DNA from: UBA1181 sp963654355 | Lineage (GTDB): Bacteria > Bacteroidota > Bacteroidia > Bacteroidales > Paludibacteraceae | Direction of reading: 5' to 3' | NCBI GenBank assembly: GCA_963654355.1 | Contig: CAVKBM010000069.1 | Span: 1-10,189, forward strand | DNA length: 10,189 nucleotides | Shown here: in pieces, positions 1 through 6,991 of the stretch | Layout of the letters: each line of letters starts with the position of its first letter | Numbering within the stretch: position 1 is the first letter of the stretch | Position numbers and translations under genes: made by a program | The notes under the pieces: generated by a model | Database searches by the model: none | Told to the model about the DNA's origin: nothing | Seen by the model: only the letters and a program-made list of their open reading frames with translations

Positions 1-587
1 ATAGCATACCCTGCAGCCTCTACGACAGAGGCATCGTCTGTAAACGTGTCTCGATAGGTCTGCTCGTACGCCTTCTTGAGAATATCATATTGGAACGTCT
101 GTGGTGTCTGCACTAAGCGAAAATGGCTTCTATCAACAGACTCACTGCCCTTCTCACTCACCTTGCGCAATGAATCAACAGAAAGGACAACAGGCACGGC
201 AGAACCATCCTCTGCCGCCGTCGTAAAGGTAGCAGCAATCGTTTCCACAGATGCAAATGGTCGGACTCCATCATGCACAGCCACGACTGCTCTCTCCGTT
301 GGATGAATAGAATTCAAACCATTCAGCACAGAATGGAAACGTGTTTCACCTCCAGCAACCAATATGTAAGGTGCAGAAAATTGGTATTTACCGCACATTT
401 CACGCCAATACGCAAAATGGCTTTCTGGCAACACCAAGCGCACGGAAATTGAAGAGTCATACGCCAAGAAACGATCTATAGTCCGCATAAGTATCGGCTT
501 CCCTTTCACTTCAAGAAATTGTTTCGGTATTGCGCCTCCCATACGAAGCCCTTTTCCTCCAGCCACGATAATAACATATTTCTGCAT
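1..587 (-). CDS. ispD: 2-C-methyl-D-erythritol 4-phosphate cytidylyltransferase (IspD), 3' end cut by window edge
   Basis: Transfers CMP from CTP to 2-C-methyl-D-erythritol 4-phosphate, the third step of the non-mevalonate (MEP) isoprenoid pathway, in the cytosol. The first 195 residues are visible and open with the nucleotide-binding signature VAGGKGLRMGG (residues 8-18) followed by PKQF (21-24); Arg15 and Lys22 correspond to the CTP-binding Arg and Lys of the family. HDGVRPF (105-111), TPQTF (161-165) and FTDDASVVE (182-190) are the other family blocks. IspD proteins are usually about 220-235 residues, so roughly 25-40 residues lie beyond base 1. The ATG at 587 puts the Rossmann strand at the very N-terminus, as expected. 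No Shine-Dalgarno is seen. It follows tpiA on the same strand after a 154-base gap that holds a terminator-like hairpin and a -7-like box, so it probably has its own promoter. Confidence 0.95.
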   Translation of the reverse strand, partial: MQKYVIIVAGGKGLRMGGAIPKQFLEVKGKPILMRTIDRFLAYDSSISVRLVLPESHFAYWREMCGKYQFSAPYILVAGGETRFHSVLNGLNSIHPTERAVVAVHDGVRPFASVETIAATFTTAAEDGSAVPVVLSVDSLRKVSEKGSESVDRSHFRLVQTPQTFQYDILKKAYEQTYRDTFTDDASVVEAAGYA

Positions 588-637
588 AGTATTCAACCTC
601 TTTTCGTACGACTTTTCCTTTTGCAAACGCTCATCTA

Positions 638-645
638 CAAAGTTA
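638..645 (-). promoter_or_regulatory. Putative Bacteroidetes -7 promoter element for ispD
   Basis: Read on the minus strand the bases are TAACTTTG, a match to the Bacteroidetes -7 consensus TAnnTTTG. It lies about 50 bases upstream of the ispD ATG and downstream of the tpiA terminator-like hairpin, which is where an ispD promoter would be expected. I see no clear -33 TTTG at the usual 19-21 base spacing, so the call rests on the -7 box and position alone. Confidence 0.35.
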
Positions 646-686
646 AGGAAATTACGCGAAATTTAGGAATTGAGACAAAACAAAGA

Positions 687-712
687 GAGGCTGTATCCAA
701 AGACACAACCTC
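687..712 (-). terminator. Probable rho-independent terminator after tpiA
   Basis: On the minus strand GAGGTTGTGT (712 to 703) pairs with ATACAGCCTC (696 to 687): a stem of 10 pairs including two G-T pairs, with a 6-base loop. The bases that follow (686 to about 675) are T-rich, TCTTTGTTTTGT. It starts 29 bases after the tpiA stop codon and lies before the ispD promoter candidate, which fits termination of the tpiA transcript. Confidence 0.65.
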
Positions 713-741
713 CCCATATAGCGATTTTTGATTTGCAATTC

Positions 742-1503
742 TTATTTGTCGAATGCCTTGATGATACCTACAAAATCATCAACCTTTAAAGAAGCGCCAC
801 CGATCAAGCCACCATCGATGTCTGGCTTAGCGAACAACTCAGGAGCGTTAGAAGCCTTGCAAGAACCTCCGTAAAGAATAGAAGTGTTCTCTGCGACTTC
901 CTCACCATACTTGTCAGCAACAACTGAACGGATGTATGCGTGAATCTCCTCTGCTTGGTCAGCAGTAGCGGTTTTTCCTGTTCCGATAGCCCAGATTGGC
1001 TCGTATGCGATAGTGATCTTAGCGAAATCTTCTGCAGACAAGTTGAAAACAGAACCTTCCAACTCAGACTTTACAACTTCGTTTTGCTTGTTAGCCTCAC
1101 GCTCTGCCAAACTTTCTCCAATACAGAAGATAACTTTCAAGTTGTTCTTCAATGCCAAAAGGACTTTCTCCTTCAAGATTTCTGGAGTCTCGTGATAGTA
1201 CTCACGACGCTCAGAGTGTCCGAGGATAACGTACTCTGCACCTGTTGACTTAACCATAGCAGCAGAAACCTCACCAGTGAAAGCGCCAGACTCTTTGTCT
1301 GCACAGTTCTCAGCAGAAACTGCGATTACATTCGTATCAATCGAAGAAGCAACACTTGCCAAGTGAATGAAAGGAGTTCCGATGATAACATCACAATTCA
1401 ACTTTTTACCTTTCAAAGCCTCATCCAAGCCCTTTGCCAACTCAAGACCTTCTTGAAGAGTCTTGTTCATTTTCCAGTTTCCTGCTACAATATTCTTTCT
1501 CAT
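742..1503 (-). CDS. tpiA: Triosephosphate isomerase
   Basis: Interconverts dihydroxyacetone phosphate and glyceraldehyde 3-phosphate in glycolysis and gluconeogenesis; a cytosolic TIM barrel that works as a dimer. The 253 residues match the usual family length. Catalytic parts are all visible: GNWKMN with Asn9 and Lys11, the electrophilic His96 in ILGHSERR, the base Glu168 in AYEPIWAIGTGK (166-177, including flexible loop 6), YGGSCK (211-216) and the phosphate-binding GGLIGGASL (231-239). Cys215 sits where many bacterial enzymes have Val, a mild variation. The ATG at 1503 places Asn9 and Lys11 at the standard distance. The leader is AT-rich with no Shine-Dalgarno. About 37 bases upstream the minus strand reads TAAACTTTG, one base longer than a perfect -7 box, so a promoter of its own is possible. 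The upstream membrane-protein gene ends 80 bases before it. Confidence 0.98.
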   Translation of the reverse strand: MRKNIVAGNWKMNKTLQEGLELAKGLDEALKGKKLNCDVIIGTPFIHLASVASSIDTNVIAVSAENCADKESGAFTGEVSAAMVKSTGAEYVILGHSERREYYHETPEILKEKVLLALKNNLKVIFCIGESLAEREANKQNEVVKSELEGSVFNLSAEDFAKITIAYEPIWAIGTGKTATADQAEEIHAYIRSVVADKYGEEVAENTSILYGGSCKASNAPELFAKPDIDGGLIGGASLKVDDFVGIIKAFDK

Positions 1504-1546
1504 TGCTTAAGAAATTTTTATTTATTGAAATTTATTTAACAAAGTT

Positions 1547-1578
1547 TAGGCGGAAAACTGCTCTCCGTCTTCCGCCTA
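1547..1578 (-). terminator. Intercistronic hairpin between the DoxX-type gene and tpiA
   Basis: A perfect 9-bp inverted repeat, TAGGCGGAA (1547-1555) and TTCCGCCTA (1570-1578), with a 14-base loop. It begins 5 bases after the stop codon of the upstream membrane-protein gene. On the minus strand it is followed by AACTTTGTTAAAT, which is only partly T-rich, so it may be a weak terminator or attenuator, or a 3'-end stabilising or processing hairpin. The sequence alone does not decide between these. Confidence 0.5.
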
Positions 1579-1583
1579 CAAAT

Positions 1584-2903
1584 TTAATCATTCTCCTTCT
1601 TTTTTACCAAGAATCGCTCTGCAATTAATGTCGCAATTTTATCTAATGCGAACAAACCGAGCAAAAATCCGATAAACAGCAATGTTGACAAAATCACGAC
1701 CCTCGTGTCGTTAGGCTCTTGCACCTGCCCACGAGGAGAGTCTTCCAAAGGCTCTGTGAATGTCGGCATGTTGGCATTGCTCCACTTGTTAATGACAACG
1801 CCATCTTTTATCAAAACGAGTCCAGGATTTGAGCGAACAATCGTCTTCAACGTGATTTCATCAGTGTTTACAATCGGATATTCAACGCCCCCCATCTCCA
1901 CTTTGTATTCTCTCATTTCAGTAGACTCCAAACCTGTGGCAGTCATACAATAGAAACCATAGCCATTGCGCTGTGCATAGTCATATATAGCATTGATTTC
2001 TTGTCGCTTATTGGTTGACGCCTGCTCTACTCTTTTGGAAATCAACAAGAAAGTATAACCAGGATTTGAAAGCACGTCTTCCGTGATATCCCCCTGATCA
2101 GGATCTTCCAACGAAAAATCATGAATTGGTGGCTCAAATCCTTTCTTCACCAACTCGCTCTCTGAATCAACGAAATGCCAGGTAGAATCCAAATTTGAGT
2201 ACTCTTCCATAGAGAATTTCTGTTGTTTGCCGTCTTTCTCATAGATAAAAGTCGTCTCATACTCATCTACAGGAGTTGGCACCATCTGTCCGTCTACCAT
2301 AATACTATCCGGCACCTCCATTGACTTCACAATATTGGTTCCGTTCTTATATGGGCGGAAATCAATAATCGGCAGATTGACAAGGCAATAGATAGAAACA
2401 AGTATTGAATAAGCACCTGCAGCTATGGCTATAATCCACTCCGTACGCTGAGAGAAGAGCTTCGGACTGTATTTGTTCCACTTCAATATCATAATCGTCA
2501 AGGCAAGGAAGATGATATTCTTCCAGAAAGTCTGCCAATTAGTCAACACAAAAGCATCACCGAAACAACCACAATCAGAAACAGGGTTCGCCAAAGCGAT
2601 CCACAGCGTGAGTGGCGTCATAAAGCACATCAAAAGCAACGTAAGAACAGAAGTTGATTTCAGATTCGCACCTAACAAAAGACAGACACCTAGCAAAAAT
2701 TCGAACGCCGCCAGCAAGACACCAGCCACCAACGCCAAAGGACCTAAAAAATCAAGGCTCAACGCAGTCAGATAGTCTTGAATTTTATAAGTTGAACCTA
2801 ACGGATCCACCGCCTTTGCATATCCCGAAAAGATAAACACGCATCCCATTATGATTCTTGCTATCACAACGGAAACCTTCTTCACATTTGAATTAATTAC
2901 CAT
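1584..2903 (-). CDS. DoxX/MauE-type inner-membrane protein with periplasmic thioredoxin-like domain
   Basis: Role not established; the architecture suggests a membrane-bound thiol or quinone-linked redox or folding helper. Of 439 residues, the first ~180 hold five hydrophobic segments (about 10-28, 53-78, 84-106, 126-140, 156-177). The first contains the DoxX-like RIIMGCVFIFSGYAK, and between segments three and four lies NPVSDCGCFGD with Cys111 and Cys113, as in MauE/DoxX relatives. Residues ~180-400 are soluble. Residues ~282-380 read like a thioredoxin fold (YTFLLISK strand, SNPGLVLIKDG with Pro360 at the cis-proline place), but there is no CXXC where the active site should be. A last membrane helix (402-424) and a lysine-rich tail follow. 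Positive charges at both ends place both termini in the cytoplasm, and the CGC pair and soluble domain in the periplasm. The start at 2903 gives a short basic N-terminus. It lies between def and tpiA on the same strand. Confidence 0.85.
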   Translation of the reverse strand: MVINSNVKKVSVVIARIIMGCVFIFSGYAKAVDPLGSTYKIQDYLTALSLDFLGPLALVAGVLLAAFEFLLGVCLLLGANLKSTSVLTLLLMCFMTPLTLWIALANPVSDCGCFGDAFVLTNWQTFWKNIIFLALTIMILKWNKYSPKLFSQRTEWIIAIAAGAYSILVSIYCLVNLPIIDFRPYKNGTNIVKSMEVPDSIMVDGQMVPTPVDEYETTFIYEKDGKQQKFSMEEYSNLDSTWHFVDSESELVKKGFEPPIHDFSLEDPDQGDITEDVLSNPGYTFLLISKRVEQASTNKRQEINAIYDYAQRNGYGFYCMTATGLESTEMREYKVEMGGVEYPIVNTDEITLKTIVRSNPGLVLIKDGVVINKWSNANMPTFTEPLEDSPRGQVQEPNDTRVVILSTLLFIGFLLGLFALDKIATLIAERFLVKKKEND

Positions 2904-2931
2904 ACTAAAAGATTTTTTATACTACATCTGT

Positions 2932-3036
2932 TTACCGCTCGTAATTTTCACGACCAAGCACAAACTGAAAACGAACCAAAGCCTCTTTGATTGTCTTCTC
3001 CTCGTAAAAAATCTTAATTATTTCAACAATTTTGTT
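2932..3036 (-). other. Gene-like reading frame without a start codon in the def-doxX gap (possible gene remnant)
   Basis: The 114-base gap between def and the DoxX-type gene is richer in G+C than the other gaps. In one minus-strand frame it encodes, after a TAG, about 34 residues including KTIKEALVRFQFVLGRENYER, then TAA at 2934-2932. The composition and codon choice look protein-like (amphipathic helix character), but the frame has no ATG before or within it, and its upstream part overlaps the end of def, which is itself full length. Inner TTG or GTG codons would leave 15 residues or fewer. It may be the decayed tail of a lost gene or simply chance; I do not recognise the family. The same stretch also holds a small CAAAG-AGG-CTTTG hairpin with no U-tract. 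Confidence 0.2.
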
Positions 3037-3572
3037 CTATAGTGGCATCGAACCTTACCTTTCGCCATATTCGTCAACTTTGATTTATTCATCTGACGGC
3101 GGATTGGCGAAATATGATCTACAAAGACATGACCTTCCAAATGGTCATACTCATGCTCTACGACGCGAGCCTGGAAATGCTCATAAACTTCCTCGCAAGG
3201 CTCGAATTTCTCATTCAAAAACTTGATGCGTATACGAACAGGTCGTTTCACTGATTCATTAACGCCCGGCAAACTCAAGCATCCCTCATTGAAAGCCTCC
3301 ACCTCTTCGCTCTCTTCTACGATTTGTGGATTGATGAAAGCTTTCTTAAATCCCTTACACTCTGGAAAATCTTCGCCCAAGCAATCCGCATCAACAACAA
3401 ACAAACGAATAGACAAACCGACCTGCGGAGCCGCAAGTCCTACTCCATCAGCATTATACATTGTCTCGAACATGTCACCGATTAATTTCTGCACTTCAGG
3501 ATATGAACTGTCTATATCTTTCGTCTCCGCTCTTAGAACAGGACTCCCGTAAAGGATAATTGGTAAAATCAT
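3018..3572 (-). CDS. def: Peptide deformylase
   Basis: Removes the N-terminal formyl group from nascent proteins at the ribosome; a cytosolic metalloenzyme, usually Fe2+. The 184 residues are the usual length for a Bacteroidetes enzyme. All three family motifs are intact: motif I GVGLAAPQ (43-50), motif II EGCLS (96-100) with metal ligand Cys98, and motif III HEYDH (140-144) with metal ligands His140 and His144 and catalytic Glu141. The N-terminus MILPIILYGSPVLR is typical, fixing the start at 3572. The 49-base gap to the upstream ruvX is very AT-rich with no Shine-Dalgarno and no clear promoter, so co-transcription with ruvX is likely. The Tyr/His-containing C-terminal tail matches Bacteroidetes relatives, so the gene is complete. 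Confidence 0.98.
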   Translation of the reverse strand: MILPIILYGSPVLRAETKDIDSSYPEVQKLIGDMFETMYNADGVGLAAPQVGLSIRLFVVDADCLGEDFPECKGFKKAFINPQIVEESEEVEAFNEGCLSLPGVNESVKRPVRIRIKFLNEKFEPCEEVYEHFQARVVEHEYDHLEGHVFVDHISPIRRQMNKSKLTNMAKGKVRCHYRTKLLK

Positions 3573-3621
3573 TTCTTTATATTTTTATGTTTTTACGACT
3601 ATTTTTATATCTATATTTCAG

Positions 3622-4044
3622 TTAGAATTTCAGTCTTTGCGACTCCATATAGGACTGAAGAATAATCGTGGCGCTCACTTCATCAACCAGTGCTTTATTC
3701 CGCCTATCCATTTTCTTAACGCCACCCTCTATTATCGCCCGGTGTGCAAGAACAGAAGTGAATCGTTCGTCAAACATTTCCACAGGAATATTTGGTATTT
3801 TCTTTTTCAACGAAGCCATAAACGGAGTGATGTATTTCATTGACTCAGACTCCTCGCCCCTCATAGTTTTGGGCAAACCTACCACAATTTTCTCCACATT
3901 CTCTTTTGAAACATAATCTACTACAAATTTCAAAATATCATTAGATGAGACTGTTGTCAGTCCATTGGCAATGATTTGAAGAGGATCTGTCACAGCCACT
4001 CCAACACGTTTTTTTCCGTAGTCTATTGCGAGTATTCTTCCCAT
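3622..4044 (-). CDS. ruvX: Holliday junction resolvase-like protein / pre-16S rRNA nuclease (YqgF/RuvX)
   Basis: RNase H-fold nuclease of the YqgF family. In E. coli the homologue is implicated in 5'-end maturation of 16S rRNA; older annotation calls it a putative Holliday junction resolvase. The 140 residues match family length. Visible hallmarks are the first acidic strand ILAIDYGKKRVGVAVTD (4-20) with catalytic-type Asp8, VVGLPKTMRGEES (54-66), FDERFTS (91-97) and the final acidic helix VDEVSATIILQSYM (120-133) with Asp121. The start at 4044 is fixed because the first strand with Asp8 follows directly. A -7-like box lies only 8 bases upstream, raising the possibility of an almost leaderless mRNA. 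It heads the minus-strand group ruvX-def and is divergent from metA. Confidence 0.95.
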   Translation of the reverse strand: MGRILAIDYGKKRVGVAVTDPLQIIANGLTTVSSNDILKFVVDYVSKENVEKIVVGLPKTMRGEESESMKYITPFMASLKKKIPNIPVEMFDERFTSVLAHRAIIEGGVKKMDRRNKALVDEVSATIILQSYMESQRLKF

Positions 4045-4052
4045 AACTATGG

Positions 4053-4060
4053 CAAAATTA
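4053..4060 (-). promoter_or_regulatory. Putative -7 promoter element for ruvX, very close to the start codon
   Basis: The minus strand reads TAATTTTG, matching the Bacteroidetes -7 consensus TAnnTTTG. It ends 8 bases before the ruvX ATG, so transcription would begin only a few bases before or at the start codon. A TTG lies about 22 bases upstream, a little beyond the usual spacing for a -33 box. Either ruvX mRNA is near-leaderless or this match is coincidental in AT-rich DNA. Confidence 0.3.
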
Positions 4061-4076
4061 GCAATTTTTAAGCAAA

Positions 4077-4102
4077 TTGAAACAAGGAAAATCTTATCTT
4101 TG
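4077..4102 (+). promoter_or_regulatory. Putative Bacteroidetes promoter for metA
   Basis: TATCTTTG at 4095-4102 is an excellent match to the -7 consensus TAnnTTTG, 38 bases upstream of the metA ATG. A TTG at 4077-4079 could serve as the -33 element, but the 15-base spacing is shorter than the usual 19-21. The predicted transcript would have a leader of about 30 bases. I see no room for a SAM riboswitch, so methionine control, if any, must act otherwise. Confidence 0.6.
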
Positions 4103-4140
4103 TAGAATCATATTTAAAATAGTCTAAACACTGTCCAAAC

Positions 4141-5076
4141 ATGCCATTAAATATTCCAAATAATTTACCCGCTATCAAGCTTTTAGAGAATGAAAATATT
4201 TTTGTGAAGGACAGTACCGCTGCCTCTCATCAGGACATTCGTCCCCTTAAGATAATCATTCTCAATTTGATGCCGCTGAAGATCACGACAGAAACAGACT
4301 TGATTCGTCTGCTCTCCAATTCTCCGCTTCAAATTGAAATTGACTTTATGAAGATAAAAAGCCATACCTCCAAGAACACGCCCATAGAACATATGCAGAT
4401 GTTTTATAAGGATTTTGAAACCTTGAAAGACACTCGCTACGACGGTATGATTATCACGGGGGCACCACTTGAACACATGGAATTTCGTGAAGTCTCTTAT
4501 TGGAACGAAATCACCGAAATATTTGATTGGACTAAATCGCACGTCTTCTCCACGATTTATATCTGCTGGGCGGCCCAAGCGGGACTTTTCCATCACTATG
4601 GCATTCCCAAATACAAATTGGACAAGAAGATGTTCGGCATTTTCAACCACCGTGTCTTAGACCCTAAAAACCCTATTTTCCGAGGTTTCGACGATGAGTT
4701 CTATGCTCCTCACAGCCGACATACGGAGGTGCGCAAGAAAGATATCCTCGCCACTCCTTCTTTGAAATTGATTTCAGAATCCGACGAGGCAGGCGTTCAC
4801 ATTGTGGAGGCCCGAGGAGGACGAGAATTCTATATCATGGGACACTCCGAATATAGTCCGTACACACTCCGAGACGAATATTTCCGAGATGTGCAAAACA
4901 ATCTCCCAATTGATATTCCTGTCAACTATTTCCGCAATAACGATCCTAAGCAAGAACCCGTTGTTCGTTGGAGAAGCCACGCTAATTTGTTGTTTGTCAA
5001 CTGGTTGAACTATTTTGTTTATCAGAAAACACCTTTTGACATCAATGATATTCAAGGCGACGAATATTGTATATAG
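4141..5076 (+). CDS. metA: Homoserine O-acetyltransferase (MetA/HTS family)
   Basis: Acylates the hydroxyl of L-homoserine, the first committed step of methionine synthesis, in the cytosol. The 311 residues are the family's usual length and align with E. coli MetA without offset at the active site: nucleophile Cys142 in IYICWAAQAG, His235 and Glu237 in MGHSEY (233-238). The donor-selecting position 111 is Glu (GAPLE, 107-111), where E. coli has Gly. In the Bacillus cereus enzyme Glu111 goes with acetyl-CoA and in E. coli Gly111 with succinyl-CoA, so I infer acetyl-CoA use here despite the common 'succinyltransferase' label. The N-terminus MPLNIPNNLPA is typical, supporting the ATG at 4141. 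A good -7 promoter box lies 38 bases upstream. The rlhA-like gene begins 40 bases after the stop with no terminator between, so co-transcription is likely, although the functions are unrelated. Confidence 0.95.
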   Translation: MPLNIPNNLPAIKLLENENIFVKDSTAASHQDIRPLKIIILNLMPLKITTETDLIRLLSNSPLQIEIDFMKIKSHTSKNTPIEHMQMFYKDFETLKDTRYDGMIITGAPLEHMEFREVSYWNEITEIFDWTKSHVFSTIYICWAAQAGLFHHYGIPKYKLDKKMFGIFNHRVLDPKNPIFRGFDDEFYAPHSRHTEVRKKDILATPSLKLISESDEAGVHIVEARGGREFYIMGHSEYSPYTLRDEYFRDVQNNLPIDIPVNYFRNNDPKQEPVVRWRSHANLLFVNWLNYFVYQKTPFDINDIQGDEYCI

Positions 5077-5116
5077 GCTATCCCGATAAGGTCTAATTAC
5101 AACACAAAAGACCGCG

Positions 5117-6934
5117 ATGAGAAAAATTGAGTTGCTTTCTCCTGCAAAAACACCAGAACATGGCATAGAAGCTGTCAACCATGGCGCAGATGCAGTGTAT
5201 ATCGGTGCACCTCGTTTTAGTGCGCGCGCTAACGCTGCCAATACAATTGAAGGGATTGAACAACTTGTCAAACATGCCCACCGATACTATGCCAAAGTAT
5301 ATGTAGCCCTCAACACCATTCTGACAGACAAAGAATTGGATGAAGCAGAACCGATTATCAATCAGCTCTACAATATCGGGGTCGATGCTCTTATCATACA
5401 AGACATGGGAATAACGCAACTCAACCTGCCGCCTATTCCTCTACACGCAAGCACGCAGATGGATAACAGAACGGTGGAGAAAGTGCAATTCCTTGAAAAA
5501 GCAGGATTTGAGCAAGTGGTTTTGGCAAGAGAATTAAGCATTGACAAAATACGAGAAATTCATCAACATACAAATGTAAATCTTGAGGTTTTCATTCACG
5601 GAGCCTTATGTGTGTGCTACAGCGGACAGTGCTACCTCAGTCAAAAGCTCTGCAATCGAAGTGCCAACCGCGGCGTATGTGCGCAAATGTGTCGCCTTCC
5701 CTACTCCCTCGTTGATGCGACAGGGAAGACACTGATCAAAGACAAATACTTGCTGTCACTCAAAGATTTCAACCTCTCCGCTTATCTAAAGGAACTCATT
5801 GAAGCAGGTGCTTCTTCCTTAAAAATAGAAGGAAGACTGAAAGACATTGAATATGTGAAAAACGTAACAGCATTCTACAGACAACGTTTAGATGCCATTC
5901 TTAACGAATCTGATTTGTACAAGCAAAGTAGTTCTGGTGCATGCACTTACACTTTCCTGCCAAATGTTGAGAAGAGTTTTCATCGTGGCTCAACCGATTA
6001 TTTTCTACATGGTCGCACTCACGAAATAACCTCTTTCAACACACCTAAGTCATTAGGCGAAAAGATAGGGAAAGTGCAAAAAGTCAATGGAAGATTCATC
6101 TATGTCGATACAGATAAAGAGTTAGCCAACGGCGACGGTTTCGCCTTTTTAGACCGCAACGGTCAATTCAGCGGATTCAAGGCCAACACAGTAGACAGCA
6201 ACAGAATATGCCTCGCAGAGCCTGTACAAATCGCCTCAAACACACTCATATACAGAAACTTTGATCAAGCGTTCGACAGACTTCTCAAAAAGAAAAGCGC
6301 AGACAGAAAAATAAGTGCCTGCATCTGCATGCAAGAGACTTCTGACGGATTCTTCTTTCAAATAACAGACGAAGATGACATTTCATCAAATATTTCCATA
6401 AATATTGTAAAAGAACCTGCCCAAAACGCCGAAAAGCAAACAAACAACATTATTCAAACTTTCAAAAAGACAGGCAACACCACCTTCTCAATCAGCAATG
6501 TCGTAATTCAAACTTCTAAAACCTTTTTCATTCCTTCCGCCCAATTAGCCGATATCCGACGAACACTTATTGGTTTGTTGGAAGAAGCACGTGAGAAAAA
6601 CAGAAAGAAAGCGAATTCCTATTTCCTGCGGACTTCTCACCCATACATTGTCAGCAAGTTAGACTACCGTGGTAATGTCCACAACCACAAAGCAGAGGAT
6701 TTCTACAAACAACACGGGGTTACGTCAATTTCCCCTTCTTTCGAAGCAAAGGAGACTCCAAAAGCAGAGTTAATGCGATGCAAACACTGTATCCGCTATG
6801 CCATCGGTGCATGCCCGAAGGAGAACAAAGAAGCGACTCAAAAAATGAAAGAACCGCTTTCACTCATCACCAACACAGGTGTTAAACTGTCACTTGTTTT
6901 TGATTGCAAAAACTGCGAGATGGTTATCCAATAA
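5117..6934 (+). CDS. rlhA: RlhA-type U32 family protein (predicted 23S rRNA cytidine hydroxylation)
   Basis: Family U32 is named after a collagenase, but the closest match I recognise is E. coli RlhA (YdcP), needed for 5-hydroxycytidine at 23S rRNA C2501. Similarity is collinear end to end: ELLSPAKT (5-12), HGADAVYIGAPRFSARANA (22-40), the HASTQ block (110-114), the U32 signature FIHGALCVCYSGQCYLS (159-175), RSANRGVCAQMCRLPY (181-196), SLKIEGRLKDIEYVKN (234-249), FHRGSTDYF (288-296) and a C-terminal cysteine region with Cys555, Cys558, Cys566 and FDCKNCEM (595-602). N-terminal cysteines 165, 167, 172, 178, 188 and 192 could hold an iron-sulfur cluster as in related UbiU/UbiV proteins; that is inference. 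At 605 residues it lacks the roughly 35-residue tail of E. coli RlhA after the CEM motif. The start at 5117 puts ELLSPA at the N-terminus as in homologues. It ends before a strong hairpin terminator. Confidence 0.88.
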   Translation: MRKIELLSPAKTPEHGIEAVNHGADAVYIGAPRFSARANAANTIEGIEQLVKHAHRYYAKVYVALNTILTDKELDEAEPIINQLYNIGVDALIIQDMGITQLNLPPIPLHASTQMDNRTVEKVQFLEKAGFEQVVLARELSIDKIREIHQHTNVNLEVFIHGALCVCYSGQCYLSQKLCNRSANRGVCAQMCRLPYSLVDATGKTLIKDKYLLSLKDFNLSAYLKELIEAGASSLKIEGRLKDIEYVKNVTAFYRQRLDAILNESDLYKQSSSGACTYTFLPNVEKSFHRGSTDYFLHGRTHEITSFNTPKSLGEKIGKVQKVNGRFIYVDTDKELANGDGFAFLDRNGQFSGFKANTVDSNRICLAEPVQIASNTLIYRNFDQAFDRLLKKKSADRKISACICMQETSDGFFFQITDEDDISSNISINIVKEPAQNAEKQTNNIIQTFKKTGNTTFSISNVVIQTSKTFFIPSAQLADIRRTLIGLLEEAREKNRKKANSYFLRTSHPYIVSKLDYRGNVHNHKAEDFYKQHGVTSISPSFEAKETPKAELMRCKHCIRYAIGACPKENKEATQKMKEPLSLITNTGVKLSLVFDCKNCEMVIQ

Positions 6935-6991
6935 GACAAATTAGACCTATCTTCCGCGCGTTACTTTCAGAAAGCATTATTCATCAACATA

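Noticed and set aside
519..731. Plus-strand open frame between ispD and tpiA
   Set aside because: Runs across the ispD start on the other strand, the promoter candidate and the terminator hairpin; no protein features.
4183..4650. 155-codon open frame antisense to metA
   Set aside because: Lies wholly inside metA, whose catalytic residues and length are intact on the plus strand; the antisense product shows no family features.
4774..5271. 165-codon antisense frame spanning the metA end and rlhA start
   Set aside because: Overlaps two clearly real genes and has no recognisable domain or promoter; a shadow of their codon bias.
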